Positions 8,874 to 18,239 are shown, numbered from the stretch's first letter. The stretch is DNA of 64,000 nt from Alphaproteobacteria bacterium (GCA_947467345.1 CANIHD010000014.1:1-64000); one strand, 5' to 3'. Numbers and translations are program-made. Notes: generated from the letters alone by a model not told the origin.

Positions 8874-10014
8874 ATTTCTTACGCGCAAGCTGGCCGTAAA
8901 GCGCGAAGAGATCGGCGAAGTGTTCATCCAGGCTGCGTAGAGGCGGTACTGGCACAGGGTCTCGTGGCGCCGCGAGAAATTCCAGAATCGTGGCAGCGCA
9001 AGACTCCACATTGCCCGTTTTATAAAGGCGCGACGGCGCGCGCGAGGCGAGATCGGCGGCGCCGCCCGTGTCGGGAACGATGACAGGAAGCCCGGAGGAA
9101 ATCGCCTCAGCGACGACCAGCCCATAGGTTTCCGCGCCCGATCCGTGCAGCAGCGCGTCAGCGCTGGCATAGAGCTTCGCGAGCATGTCGCGGTCGCGTA
9201 TGGCGCCCGCCAAATACACATTGCCGGCGGCAGCGGCGGCACGCTCGACATGCTTGCGTGCTAGACCATCACCGACGATGACAAGCCCAATCGGACGGCT
9301 CGCCTTAGCGCGTGCGAATGCGGATGTGATGGTGCCAAGCCGTTTCTCGGGATGAAACCGGCTGACGGTGAGCAGCAAGGCGGCATCTGGCGGCACACAG
9401 CAACGCGCCAGCAATTCCTGACGCAAAGACTCGTCGCGGAAATTCGGCGAGAAGCGTCCCGCTTCCACGCCGAAAGGCACGGCGACAGGATTGTGAATGC
9501 CGAAGCGCGCGAGGCGTTGCGCCAGCCACTCGCCGCCCGTCACGGTGGCATCGTAACGCGCGCTGAGGCGCTTCAGATAATTCCAATACCAGCCGAACAG
9601 GCGGTCGATTTTCGCATGCGACAATTTCTGATCGAGGAACGTGGAGGGATAGACCGCGACGGCGTCTTGATGAAACACGAAAGCCTTAGCGGCGCGCCCA
9701 CTCCAATGGCCAGCGATCCAGCCGCCGCGCCATGGCGATGAACCTTCGACCACGTCGGGCGCTTCCGCGTCAAGCACGCGCCAGACATCGGAGGCGCTCC
9801 AATACATGCGGTAGTTCTTGTCAAACGGAAGCGACGGCGCTTCCACCCAAATGATTTTGCCGCCGCGGCGTTGTTCAACGCGGCTTGTCGCGCCAGGTGC
9901 AATGACAGTGAGCGCGTGTCCGTGCTCCGCCGCTACATCGAGTTTGCGATCGACATAACTGCGAACGCCCCCGCCGGTCTCGGAATAGAACTCGCAGACA
10001 TCCACGATCTTCAT
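8860..10014 (-). CDS. Glycosyltransferase, GT4 family
   Basis: A 384-residue GT-B enzyme. It opens MKIVDVCEFYSETGGGVRSY, has a HQDAVAVYPSTFLD region, the LLTVSRFHPEKRL nucleotide-sugar strand, and the C-terminal EX7E region ETYGLVVAEAISSGLPVI followed by DTGGAADL. It would move a sugar from an NDP donor to an acceptor at the cytoplasmic face of the membrane. Its start overlaps the stop of the upstream glycosyltransferase by 4 bases (ATGA), so the two are translationally coupled and probably add consecutive sugars. The 3' end overlaps the convergent SDR gene. Donor and acceptor are unknown. Confidence 0.85.
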   Translation of the reverse strand: MKIVDVCEFYSETGGGVRSYVDRKLDVAAEHGHALTVIAPGATSRVEQRRGGKIIWVEAPSLPFDKNYRMYWSASDVWRVLDAEAPDVVEGSSPWRGGWIAGHWSGRAAKAFVFHQDAVAVYPSTFLDQKLSHAKIDRLFGWYWNYLKRLSARYDATVTGGEWLAQRLARFGIHNPVAVPFGVEAGRFSPNFRDESLRQELLARCCVPPDAALLLTVSRFHPEKRLGTITSAFARAKASRPIGLVIVGDGLARKHVERAAAAAGNVYLAGAIRDRDMLAKLYASADALLHGSGAETYGLVVAEAISSGLPVIVPDTGGAADLASRAPSRLYKTGNVESCAATILEFLAAPRDPVPVPPLRSLDEHFADLFALYGQLARKKSSGG

Positions 10015-11186
10015 GTCTGCGGACCCGACGCGGCGATCTCTTCGTAATAGCCGAGAATGCGCTGCATGGTTTCGTCCCAGCCAAAGGAGAGACTGCGTTC
10101 GCGCGCGGCACGCCCCATGCGCCTCAGTAAGGCGGAATCATTCGCGAGCTTCTCGATATGATCGGCGAAAGCGCGCGCATCGTCGGCCGGCGCTAAGAAG
10201 CCTGTGACGCCAGGAGCTACTAGCGACCTACTGCCGGTGGCGTCCGCGCAGACACATGGGAGACCTGACGCCATCGCTTCCAGCGTCACATTGCCAAAGG
10301 TTTCAGTATCGCTCGGAAACACGAAAGTATCGGAAGAGGCGTAAGCCGTAGCGAGTTCGTCGCCATGCAGGAATCCTGTGAAAATGCCTTGCGGAAATTG
10401 GCGTTTTAGATTTTCGCCCTCGGGCCCGTCGCCTACCAGAACGGCGCGATGGGCAATGCCGCGCGTTTCCAAGATGCGGAACATTTCGACCAACGTCGCG
10501 AGGCGCTTCTCACGCACAAAGCGGCTGGCGAAAAGAATCACAAGCTCATTTACGCCAATGCCAAAATTCTCGCGCCACAGTTGCGAACGGTTTTCCGGCT
10601 TGAAGCGAACGATGTCGACGCCGCGCGTCCAAGGGCGAATATTGCCTATACCGTCGGCCTTCAGAACATCGGCCATGGAGTCCGACGGCACATAGATCTC
10701 ACGGCAGGCAAGATAGAAATTGCGCAAATAGCGCGCCAGCAAACCGGTGAGAACATTCAGCCCGTAATGCTGGAGGTAGGTTTCGTAGCGCGTGTGATAG
10801 GACGCGACGATGTTCCATTTTTCCTTTTGCGCGAATTTCAGCGCGCAAAAGCCAAGAATATCCGGCACCGCGATATGCACGATGTCCGGCGCAAATTCGC
10901 GCATGCGCTGGCGGGCCGCCTTCGGCAGGCAAAGCGCGATGCGATATTCGGGACGCAAAGGCACCGGCACGGATGGCACCGGCAATAGAGTGCCGCTATG
11001 GGCGAGCGCCGGAACTTTCGCGACCGGCGCGAAGACGAGCACCTCGACATTTTGCGATTCGAGATACGCGACCAGACGGTTCAGCGTCAGCGCCACGCCG
11101 TCTTTGATATAATTGTAAGAGCCGGTGACCAGCACCACGCGCAATGGGCGCGAGCGCTTCGCCGGCAAAGCCAGATCCGAATTCAT
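10011..11186 (-). CDS. Glycosyltransferase, GT4 family (SqdX/MgtA-like)
   Basis: About 391 residues from the ATG at 11186; a TTG at 11204 is possible but has no better ribosome site. The N-domain reads LRVVLVTGSYNYIKDGVALT, then VHIAVPDILGFCAL and ASYHTRYETYLQHYG, all typical of lipid-glycosylating GT4 enzymes of the SqdX/mannosyltransferase group. The C-domain has LFASRFVREKRL, VLVGDGPEG and FVFPSDTETFGNVTLEAMAS with the EX7E glutamates. It precedes and overlaps a second GT4 gene by 4 bases. A role in glycolipid head-group building fits the locus; the acceptor is not identifiable. Confidence 0.85.
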   Translation of the reverse strand: MNSDLALPAKRSRPLRVVLVTGSYNYIKDGVALTLNRLVAYLESQNVEVLVFAPVAKVPALAHSGTLLPVPSVPVPLRPEYRIALCLPKAARQRMREFAPDIVHIAVPDILGFCALKFAQKEKWNIVASYHTRYETYLQHYGLNVLTGLLARYLRNFYLACREIYVPSDSMADVLKADGIGNIRPWTRGVDIVRFKPENRSQLWRENFGIGVNELVILFASRFVREKRLATLVEMFRILETRGIAHRAVLVGDGPEGENLKRQFPQGIFTGFLHGDELATAYASSDTFVFPSDTETFGNVTLEAMASGLPCVCADATGSRSLVAPGVTGFLAPADDARAFADHIEKLANDSALLRRMGRAARERSLSFGWDETMQRILGYYEEIAASGPQT

Positions 11187-11294
11187 TGCGGACTGCGCGC
11201 GCAAACCAAGTTGCGCAGGAAAATATTAGCCGGCATCGCGATGTCGAACTCCGCCGCGCGAAATCTACGCGGGACGCCTGGCCGTCCGCTTTGC

Positions 11295-12560
11295 TTAGGC
11301 CGTAGCCGCCGGCAAACGTTCCCATTCTTTCGCAATAACCGGGATCGTCGCCTTGAACTGGGCTTCCGTGTGGTTGAGCGTGATGAAGAAGCGCAAGCGC
11401 GCTCCGTCTTGCGCCACCGCCGGATAGACGATCGGCTGAACGTGGATGCCGTGCTCCAGAAGGCGCTGCGACAGCAAAAGGCAGGTGTCGCCATTGCCGA
11501 CCACCAAGGACGCCACCGGCGACTCTTCCTCGCCGCGAATCGGGAGACCGTATTCGCGTGCCATTTTGCGGAACAGCTTCGCCTTTTCGCGCAGGCGCTG
11601 CGGCCGTTCCGGCTCGCGCTCCAGAACTTTGAATGCTGCCAGAGCGGCGGCGGTGTCCGGCGGCGAAAGACCGACGCTGAAAAGGAAGCCAGGTGCCAGG
11701 AAACGGAGATACTCGATTAGCGCGCGGTCGCCGGCGATATAGCCGCCGCAACCCGCAAGTGTCTTGCTCAGCGTTCCCATGTGGACATCGACGGCGCTGG
11801 CCGGCACGCCGGCAGCTTCGCAAATGCCGCGCCCCGTGGCGCCCATCGTACCGATCGAATGGGCTTCGTCGATCATGAGCAAAAGGTCGTGGCGATTCTT
11901 GATTTCCAGCGCGCGCTCAAGATCGAGCACCGTGCCGTCCATGCTGTAAACGCCCTCGCCGACCAGTAGGCCGCGGCGGAATTCGTTGCGCGAACCGCGC
12001 AACACTTCGTCGAGACCGTCAAAATCGCCGTGTTCGAATTCGATCACGCGCGCGCCGGACAAACGTCCGCCGGTGATGATGCTGTTATGCGCCGCGCTAT
12101 CGTAAATGACCGCGTCGGGACGGCTCAGAAGATGACTAATAACCGTCACATTGGTGAGGTATCCAGACACGAATACCAAAGCATCTTCAGTGCCTAGGAA
12201 GGATGCGATGCATTCTTCCAATTCGGTGTGGACGGAGATTTGTCCGGAAACGATGCGGCTGGCCGATGCCGACGTGCCGTATTGGTCAATCGCGGCTTTT
12301 GCAGCGGCGGAGACTTCCGGATGCCCGGAAAGACTGAGGTAATTGTAGCCGGAGAAATTAATGAGTTCACGGCCATGCCAGTGAATGGTGCTGCCGCTAA
12401 CGCCGTCGCGCGGTTCAAAATACGGGACCGCGATCCCTCGGCGCGCAACGCTCGCGATGCGGCGCTGCAATTTGCGGTAACCCGCAAAACCTTCAACGAA
12501 ACGGTCGCCCGAGCGCGCCTGTTCCGGGCTGCCTTGCAGCCTGTCAGTGATGTCGTCCAA
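11295..12560 (-). CDS. Alpha-oxoamine synthase (serine palmitoyltransferase/KBL/BioF family, PLP-dependent)
   Basis: About 421 residues from a TTG at 12560, preferred because a G-rich ribosome site lies just before it; the frame is open to 12584. Family motifs: FSGYNYLSLSGHP, YGTSASASRIVSGQ, the His-containing YDSAAHNSII, MIDEAHSIG (PLP pyridine Asp and stacking His), and the Schiff-base Lys in GTLSKTLAGCGGYIAG. These enzymes condense an amino acid with an acyl thioester and lose CO2. The variant seen here resembles the stand-alone or PKS-linked branch more than BioF or Kbl. Beside two glycosyltransferases, an SDR and a GNAT protein, it could start a sphingolipid-like base. A polyketide-type amine is an alternative. 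Confidence 0.85.
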   Translation of the reverse strand: MDDITDRLQGSPEQARSGDRFVEGFAGYRKLQRRIASVARRGIAVPYFEPRDGVSGSTIHWHGRELINFSGYNYLSLSGHPEVSAAAKAAIDQYGTSASASRIVSGQISVHTELEECIASFLGTEDALVFVSGYLTNVTVISHLLSRPDAVIYDSAAHNSIITGGRLSGARVIEFEHGDFDGLDEVLRGSRNEFRRGLLVGEGVYSMDGTVLDLERALEIKNRHDLLLMIDEAHSIGTMGATGRGICEAAGVPASAVDVHMGTLSKTLAGCGGYIAGDRALIEYLRFLAPGFLFSVGLSPPDTAAALAAFKVLEREPERPQRLREKAKLFRKMAREYGLPIRGEEESPVASLVVGNGDTCLLLSQRLLEHGIHVQPIVYPAVAQDGARLRFFITLNHTEAQFKATIPVIAKEWERLPAATA

Positions 12561-12648
12561 AACCCCACCCCCCAACCGGCGCAAAACGCGACACCGGAAA
12601 AAGCGACTAGCAACTCACTCTAACTTCCCGACGACGCCCCCACGGCGG

Positions 12649-14106
12649 TTAGTTGGGAAGGGAACGAAACAACGCGGCAGGTGCACTACCAGGAGATCCG
12701 TCCCCGGTGCCAATAGCGCCGGTTGCCAAACGAAGCGCTGCCAAACTTGAAGCGAATTGTAGGCGCGCGTCAATGTGTTGCCGGCGGATCCCCGCGAACT
12801 CGTCCTGCATGATGCGATATTCGGCGCGGGTCAAGAAGCCTGCTTGAAAGCGCCGCTCGGCATCGGTCACCACCACATCGAGCCGCATGGCAGCCTCGGC
12901 CAAAGCTGTCGCCGCGCTCCAGGCGTCGCGAAGATTGCGGACCTGCTCGCCGACATCCCGTCTGATCTGGCCTTGTAGTTGCTGCAAATTTAGGCGTGCC
13001 TCGTTTTGTGCAGCCATGGCGTCGGCAATCTGACCCTCGGCTACATTCCGTCCCAGCGGTTGTGAAAGACGCACGAGCGCCCGGGTCGGGTCTAGGAAAA
13101 TATCAACCCTAGGTTGCAAATTGTCCTGGGCCCCCGCAACCCGCTCATGCTGCGCTGCGTCAAAACGAGCCAGGGCCTGAAGGTCCGTCCGGCGACTAAG
13201 CGCCACCTGTACCAAGGCGGCCTCATTCAGCCGCATCACCTGGTCGGACATCGGGGCTGGGTCTAGCAAGGCCCCCACCACGGCGGCCGGCGGGGCTTCG
13301 GAATTGGTCCCCATCGCCACCGCCAAATCCTCACGGCAGAGCCGGTCGGAGGCGATCGAGCGGGCGTAAATAACTTGGGTGGTGGCTTGGCTGGCGGAAG
13401 AGCGGTCCAGCATTGTCTGGTCGGTCTGGCCGGCAGCGAGGGCATTGCGAACAATGACCAAATTCTCGTCGGCTAAGCGGCGGTCGACTTCGGATATCGC
13501 CAGCTGATCGCGCGCGGCGACACAGCGCCAATAGATGATGACCGCTTCAGCCACAGCGCGCTGGCCGGCAAAATCGCGGCTGTAGCGCGAGCCTTCCAGC
13601 GCGGCGATGGCGGCCTTTTCATTCGACGCACTCAGATTATCGCTGCCGAAACCACGCATCAGCGGAATGGTTACGTTGAGCGCCGGGCGCGAACGCGTGA
13701 GGCCCAGCGTCTGGCCCACTGTGGCGTCGGTGCCGTAGAAAAATGTCATTCCCGGCTGGATGGCGATGCCGTTGCGGAAGAGGCGCGTGGCACCGAGCGT
13801 TGTCCGCCAGGTGTCGACCGTCGCAGTGTCGTTGGTCAGAAATCCGTTTTGGGTGCCAGGCACATAGAGCCGTTCCCAGCCGCTTTCGCCGCTGAGCGTC
13901 CAGTCGAAGGCGCCGCGGGCCTGTTGGGCCTGACCTTCGGCACGGCGCACCGATTCGTCTTCGCGCCGCACGCCGGGGGCCGAGGTGCCGGCCGACATCA
14001 CCACCTCTTCCAGGCCCACGGTCTGCGCCAGCGCGCCGCCTGGGCAGGCGCTCGCCACTATCCCGACGAGAAGGGCCTGCAAAAACAATGAGAAGCGGGT
14101 TTGCAT
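12649..14106 (-). CDS. TolC-family outer-membrane efflux protein
   Basis: A 485-residue protein with a signal peptide ending near GGALAQ and two repeats of long alpha-helical/strand segments as in TolC: RGAFDWTLSGESGWERLY early, LNVTIPLMRGFGSDN, an N-terminal coiled helix with AIAALEGSRYSRD, and the second-half counterpart VRLSQPLGRNVAEGQI. It forms the outer-membrane duct of a tripartite exporter. Its ATG overlaps the stop of the ATPase gene by one base (TGATG), so it is the last gene of the exporter operon. Cargo is likely a hydrophobic product of the neighbouring locus, by context only. Confidence 0.85.
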   Translation of the reverse strand: MQTRFSLFLQALLVGIVASACPGGALAQTVGLEEVVMSAGTSAPGVRREDESVRRAEGQAQQARGAFDWTLSGESGWERLYVPGTQNGFLTNDTATVDTWRTTLGATRLFRNGIAIQPGMTFFYGTDATVGQTLGLTRSRPALNVTIPLMRGFGSDNLSASNEKAAIAALEGSRYSRDFAGQRAVAEAVIIYWRCVAARDQLAISEVDRRLADENLVIVRNALAAGQTDQTMLDRSSASQATTQVIYARSIASDRLCREDLAVAMGTNSEAPPAAVVGALLDPAPMSDQVMRLNEAALVQVALSRRTDLQALARFDAAQHERVAGAQDNLQPRVDIFLDPTRALVRLSQPLGRNVAEGQIADAMAAQNEARLNLQQLQGQIRRDVGEQVRNLRDAWSAATALAEAAMRLDVVVTDAERRFQAGFLTRAEYRIMQDEFAGIRRQHIDARLQFASSLAALRLATGAIGTGDGSPGSAPAALFRSLPN

Positions 14107-14861
14107 CAGATTTGGCGTTTCGATTCCTGGCGCACGCTTTCGATGCGTCCGTCCATCATATTCACAATCCGATCCGCTGCCGAGAAGATGCGGTTGTCAT
14201 GGGTCACCATGAGCGCCGCGGCCTTTTGCCCTTCAATGCGCGCGCGCACCAGATCGATGACCCGCTTCGAGGAGGCATGGTCCAGCGACGCGGTGGGCTC
14301 ATCGGCAAGGATCAGCGGTGGATCGTTGATCAAGGCGCGGGCAATGGCAACGCGTTGTTTCTGGCCGGTGGAAAGCTCGCCCGGCCGCGCGTGAAGATAA
14401 TCCCCCATGCCCAGCGCGGTCAGCAGCACGTGCGAGCGTTCCAAGGCCTCTTCGCGCGACGGGCGCACCGGCGCGAGTTCCATCGCCAGCCGCAAAGTCT
14501 GAAAAGCTGTAAGAGCATCGAATAAATTGTGATCTTGAAAAATGAAGCCGATCTTCTTTCGGACCTCGCGCTGGCCGGCCGGCGATAGTCCCTTCAGCTC
14601 GGTTCCCAGCACGACAATGCTTCCGCCCTGCACCGAGCGCAACGTTCCGATCAGGGTCAGCAGCGTGGTTTTGCCGGCGCCCGATGGGCCGGTGAGGATC
14701 ACGAACTCGCTACGCTTCAGCGTGAAATCGATGGAGACGAGAACCGGCTTACTGGCGTCCGGCCCGAAAGCAAAGCTGGCGTCGACCACGCGCACGGCGA
14801 CATCGCCTTCGGCAGAAGCGGCATTCAGAGCTGAGCGGGCAGAAAGATCGAGCATGTTCAA
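14106..14861 (-). CDS. ABC transporter ATPase (MacB/LolD/DevA type)
   Basis: A 251-residue ATPase: Walker A LTGPSGAGKTTLL, Q-loop in GFIFQDHNLFD, signature LSTGQKQRVAIARALI, Walker B LILADEPTASLD, and H-loop AALMVTHDNRI. This is the MacB/LolD/DevA subclass that drives FtsX-type permeases. It overlaps the preceding permease gene by 4 bases and the TolC gene by one. It would power the two permeases coded just upstream. Confidence 0.9.
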   Translation of the reverse strand: MNMLDLSARSALNAASAEGDVAVRVVDASFAFGPDASKPVLVSIDFTLKRSEFVILTGPSGAGKTTLLTLIGTLRSVQGGSIVVLGTELKGLSPAGQREVRKKIGFIFQDHNLFDALTAFQTLRLAMELAPVRPSREEALERSHVLLTALGMGDYLHARPGELSTGQKQRVAIARALINDPPLILADEPTASLDHASSKRVIDLVRARIEGQKAAALMVTHDNRIFSAADRIVNMMDGRIESVRQESKRQI

Positions 14862-15982
14862 TAGAGTTCGGCTGGATCGGCGTTAAGAACGCGCCGCAGC
14901 GCAAGCTGTCCGGCGACTACCGACATCAGCGTTGCCAGCACGAAGATCGTCGACACCGACACTATGTTGAGCCGGACCAAAAGCGCTGTCTCTCCCGCGA
15001 TGTAGAGATAGACCAGCCAGGACGCTGCAAGCCCGACCAGAAATCCGCCCCACGATAACAAAATCGCCTGCTCCAGGATGACGCGACGCAGAAACATCTC
15101 CGAGAATCCCATCGCCTTAAGCGTGGCGTATTGCTCGAGACGGTCGACGATTTCGTTGAACAATATTTGGTAGCAAGTGATGGAACCTATCACAAGGCCG
15201 GCCAACATGCCGATGCCAAAGAGTATTCCGATCGGTGCGGATCGGAGAGTGAAAGCAATTTCGCGCCAGCGAATTTCGCGGGGCGTGTACACGCGCACAT
15301 CGTTCGGAAGATTTTCCACGATGCGCGCCCGCGTGTCTTCCAGATCGGCACCAGGGCTGAGACGAATAATGCCCATGATCGGCCGCACATTGGGACGGCG
15401 CGACAACAGCGTGCCTTCGCTCATGACGATCGCGCCGTCATTGACGATATCTGGGCCAATGGAAACCAAACCCGCAACGCGATTTTGCGCGCCATCGAGC
15501 TCGATATTCTGCCCGGGTTCTATCTTCGCATAGATAGGCCGCGACAGACGGTCGAAGAGCACATTGTCGGGAACGGAAAGCGCAGCGGAAATTTCGCGCG
15601 GATCGCCGATGGCGAGCGGAACCTCGGTCGCCGGAAATGCGAGAACCACAATACGCCGAATCGCTTCGTCGTCGGTGTTCTTCAGCCCCATCGGAACTTG
15701 ATAAAGCGGAATTGACGCCGCGACACCGGCAACGCCGCCGATTTGCGATATGCGCACGCGGTCCATCGTGTCCCATTTGTGAAGGTTGGAACGCGCCTCA
15801 TCGACAACGACAAGATCGCCTATGACCAGATTCGCCATCAGCGCCTGCGAATCGAGAATGCCGAGGAGAAGGCCAAGCTCCACGAACATCACCACCACGG
15901 CGACCGCCATGCCGGCAAAGGCGGCGGCCAAGCGTCTGGAGCTGAGCGCGAGAAGGCGAATGCCGAGACCGGGCGACTGCAT
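14858..15982 (-). CDS. FtsX/DevC-type ABC permease, second of two
   Basis: I start at the ATG at 15982, two bases after the stop of the first permease (TGAGATG); an upstream frame extension lies inside that gene. About 374 residues: one N-terminal helix (LAAAFAGMAVAVVVMFVELG), a large periplasmic domain, and three C-terminal helices of the FtsX fold. EQYATLKAMGFSEMFL is the coupling region shared with DevC proteins, and the C-terminus is RVLNADPAELY. It pairs with the next-door permease, probably as a heterodimer. DevC relatives export glycolipids in cyanobacterial heterocysts. Confidence 0.85.
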   Translation of the reverse strand: MQSPGLGIRLLALSSRRLAAAFAGMAVAVVVMFVELGLLLGILDSQALMANLVIGDLVVVDEARSNLHKWDTMDRVRISQIGGVAGVAASIPLYQVPMGLKNTDDEAIRRIVVLAFPATEVPLAIGDPREISAALSVPDNVLFDRLSRPIYAKIEPGQNIELDGAQNRVAGLVSIGPDIVNDGAIVMSEGTLLSRRPNVRPIMGIIRLSPGADLEDTRARIVENLPNDVRVYTPREIRWREIAFTLRSAPIGILFGIGMLAGLVIGSITCYQILFNEIVDRLEQYATLKAMGFSEMFLRRVILEQAILLSWGGFLVGLAASWLVYLYIAGETALLVRLNIVSVSTIFVLATLMSVVAGQLALRRVLNADPAELY

Positions 15983-15983
15983 C

Positions 15984-17198
15984 TCAGTACAGCTCCGCCG
16001 GATCGGCATGAGCGACACGCCGTATGGCGCTTGCCGCTGCAAGTCCGCTCATCGCGAGCACGATCAGCAGCACCGTGACGCCGAGAAGCGGCGTAGCTGC
16101 CGTTGGCAGATGCGTCAGGCTTTGCACAATGCCGAGAATAATTGCGGCGATGACAAAGGCTGGAATGAAAGCCGCAACAGCCAGCATCAGGGCTTCCAGA
16201 ACGCCGATGCCGAACACAAACAGGCTTCCAAATCCCATAGCGTTCAGCGTCGCAAATTCGTTCATGCGATTAACGATTTCTGTCGAGATGACCTGCAGCA
16301 AAATAACGGCGCCAACCATGAAGGCGATCCACATCGACAGTGTGAGCATGATGCCGATGGGTTTCGTGGAAATGAAAAAGGATTGTTCCTGCGAAAATAA
16401 TTCGTTTCGCGTCAGTACCCGCACATCGGGCGGCAGAACGCGCATCAGCTGCGCTTTCACGGCGTTCACGTCGGCGCCATTCGCAAGACGCAAAAGCCCT
16501 ACACTCGTTTGGCGCGCGTCACGCCGGGTCAAATTCGCGAAATCGCTGTTGCGCACGATGGCGCTGCCGTCGGTATAGAAGAAAAGTCCGAGCTGGAAAT
16601 TGCCCCCGACCTGAACGGGTTGACCGCCAATATTGCCGGATGCGCCAGGCTGAATATTGCCGAAATCGGCGCTGGAAAAGGAATCGACCAGCACATTGCG
16701 GCCCGCAGGCAAGGCGCTCAGCTCGGCACGCAAAGATTCGTCGCGAATGAAATTGCCGGGCTCATCGACACCAACGACAAGCAACGTGGAGCGCTCTTCC
16801 GTTACGGGATCGGTCCACGCGTCGGCTTCGATGTTCAGATTGAAAGCCTCCGCGACGCCCGGAACGGCGAGTGCCTGCAGCAGGCGAACGCGATCGAACG
16901 TGCCGCCTTCGAACAGGAATTGATAGGTGGGCGGCACAATGACCACATCGAAGGCGAAATAATCGTAGAGCCGCGTGACCTGGATGCGGACGGAATCGAG
17001 CACCGCCATCTGCATGATGAGGAGAATGATGGGAACGGCGGTTCCAATCAGCGCCACGATCAGGCGCATGCGATGCTGTGTCAGATTCGAGACCGCGAGG
17101 AAAAACGCAAAACGATTGCGGGACAGGATTTCACGAAGGCGCGCCAGGCGCCCCGCCGCCGTCGCGTTCGTCACGTCAACGCGCAATGACGACTTCAA
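15984..17198 (-). CDS. FtsX/DevC-type ABC permease, first of two
   Basis: A 404-residue permease with an N-terminal helix (LIVALIGTAVPIILLIMQMA) after a DevC-like lead, SNLTQHRMRLIVAL, a periplasmic domain of about 230 residues and three C-terminal helices including NEFATLNAMGFGSLFVFGIG. The C-terminus ends RVAHADPAELY, nearly the same as the second permease. The first 23 bases overlap the end of the fusion-protein gene. Two distinct DevC-like permeases in one operon is uncommon, as DevC and MacB normally form homodimers. Confidence 0.85.
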   Translation of the reverse strand: MKSSLRVDVTNATAAGRLARLREILSRNRFAFFLAVSNLTQHRMRLIVALIGTAVPIILLIMQMAVLDSVRIQVTRLYDYFAFDVVIVPPTYQFLFEGGTFDRVRLLQALAVPGVAEAFNLNIEADAWTDPVTEERSTLLVVGVDEPGNFIRDESLRAELSALPAGRNVLVDSFSSADFGNIQPGASGNIGGQPVQVGGNFQLGLFFYTDGSAIVRNSDFANLTRRDARQTSVGLLRLANGADVNAVKAQLMRVLPPDVRVLTRNELFSQEQSFFISTKPIGIMLTLSMWIAFMVGAVILLQVISTEIVNRMNEFATLNAMGFGSLFVFGIGVLEALMLAVAAFIPAFVIAAIILGIVQSLTHLPTAATPLLGVTVLLIVLAMSGLAAASAIRRVAHADPAELY

Positions 17199-18060
17199 CT
17201 TCCATGCCTACAAGCCGGCTCGCCGGTTCCGCCGAATCCAGCTTGATGCGTATCTCGCCGAGGCGCGCGCGCGTATCGACCAGGCGGCCGACCTCATCGA
17301 CAACGCCGGTCAAAGGCTGCGCGAGTGTGGCGCTTCGGATCGTTGCCTTCATCCCGGGGCGCAGCTTCAGAAGATCGCCCTCATAGACCTGTGACGTCAC
17401 ATACATCGTGCTCAGATCGGCCATCTGTATGGCCGGCTCAAGCGTGAGGCGCTGGCCGACGCGGCGGTCGATCTTCAGGACCGTGCCGGCGCTGGGAGCG
17501 CGGATTTCGCTATTGTTGCGTGCGATCTCCAGCCGCTTATTGGCTGCATTCACCGCCCGATTGGATTCCGCACCGCTGGCGTTCAGCCGTGCCTGTTCGA
17601 TTTGCAGCCCCAGGCGCGCTTGGTTTTGCACCGATTGCAGCCGGGCCATTTCGCCGGTCGAGGTGCCTTGTGGGCCCAGCGAGCGATAGACGTCGACCTG
17701 ACGGGTGGCTTCATCCAGGCGCTGCTTGGCAAGGTCCACGGTGAGTTTTTGGGCTGAATTCTGCGAGGCGGCCAGATTGCGCGCGCCTTGCACTTCCAAA
17801 CCGGCCAATTCCAGCTCGGCGGTAATGGCCTCACCCTGCAGCACCATCAACACCGTACCGGCCGGAACCTGTTGGCCAGCACGCACTTTGATCTCGCGAA
17901 CCACCGCACCCGGCATTCCAGTCAGGAAAACGATGCCGCCGGCCGGAACGATCTGGCCGATGGCGCCGGAATCTTCCTTGGCGGCGGGGGCAGGCGCGGC
18001 CATGGCGCCGGAATGCGCGGCCATCCCGAGGATCAAAGCGCAGATGAGGGCCCGTGCCAT
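17176..18060 (-). CDS. HlyD/DevB-type periplasmic adaptor (membrane fusion protein)
   Basis: About 294 residues. The ATG at 18060 has GGAG eight bases upstream; ATGs at 18066 and 18078 are also possible. A signal-like N-terminus (ARALICALILGMAAHSGAMA) leads to a lipoyl half-domain (VVREIKVRAGQQVPAGTVL), a helical hairpin, the returning lipoyl half (GTVLKIDRRVGQRL) and a beta-barrel region with TMYVTSQVYEGDLLKLRPG. That last segment resembles DevB adaptors of glycolipid exporters. It links the inner-membrane permeases to the TolC protein and is the first gene of the exporter operon. Confidence 0.85.
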   Translation of the reverse strand: MARALICALILGMAAHSGAMAAPAPAAKEDSGAIGQIVPAGGIVFLTGMPGAVVREIKVRAGQQVPAGTVLMVLQGEAITAELELAGLEVQGARNLAASQNSAQKLTVDLAKQRLDEATRQVDVYRSLGPQGTSTGEMARLQSVQNQARLGLQIEQARLNASGAESNRAVNAANKRLEIARNNSEIRAPSAGTVLKIDRRVGQRLTLEPAIQMADLSTMYVTSQVYEGDLLKLRPGMKATIRSATLAQPLTGVVDEVGRLVDTRARLGEIRIKLDSAEPASRLVGMEVEVVIAR

Positions 18061-18239
18061 ATTCATCGCTCCATCCATAGGTTCCGTGTGCCTGCTCTTT
18101 TTAGGGTTGTCCAGACTTGGCGGTGGTCGTCACGCGGGGAGCGACGCCACACGGTGGTCCTATAAGGGAGGCGCGAATAAGGCTAAGGGGGTAATCACCT
18201 TTTCGCACAGAACGTTACAGAGCTGCCAAAGCCCGCGTT

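Noticed and set aside
8811..9251. Minus-strand 146-codon ORF across the SDR and glycosyltransferase ends
   Set aside because: Different frame of the glycosyltransferase gene; no conserved domain.
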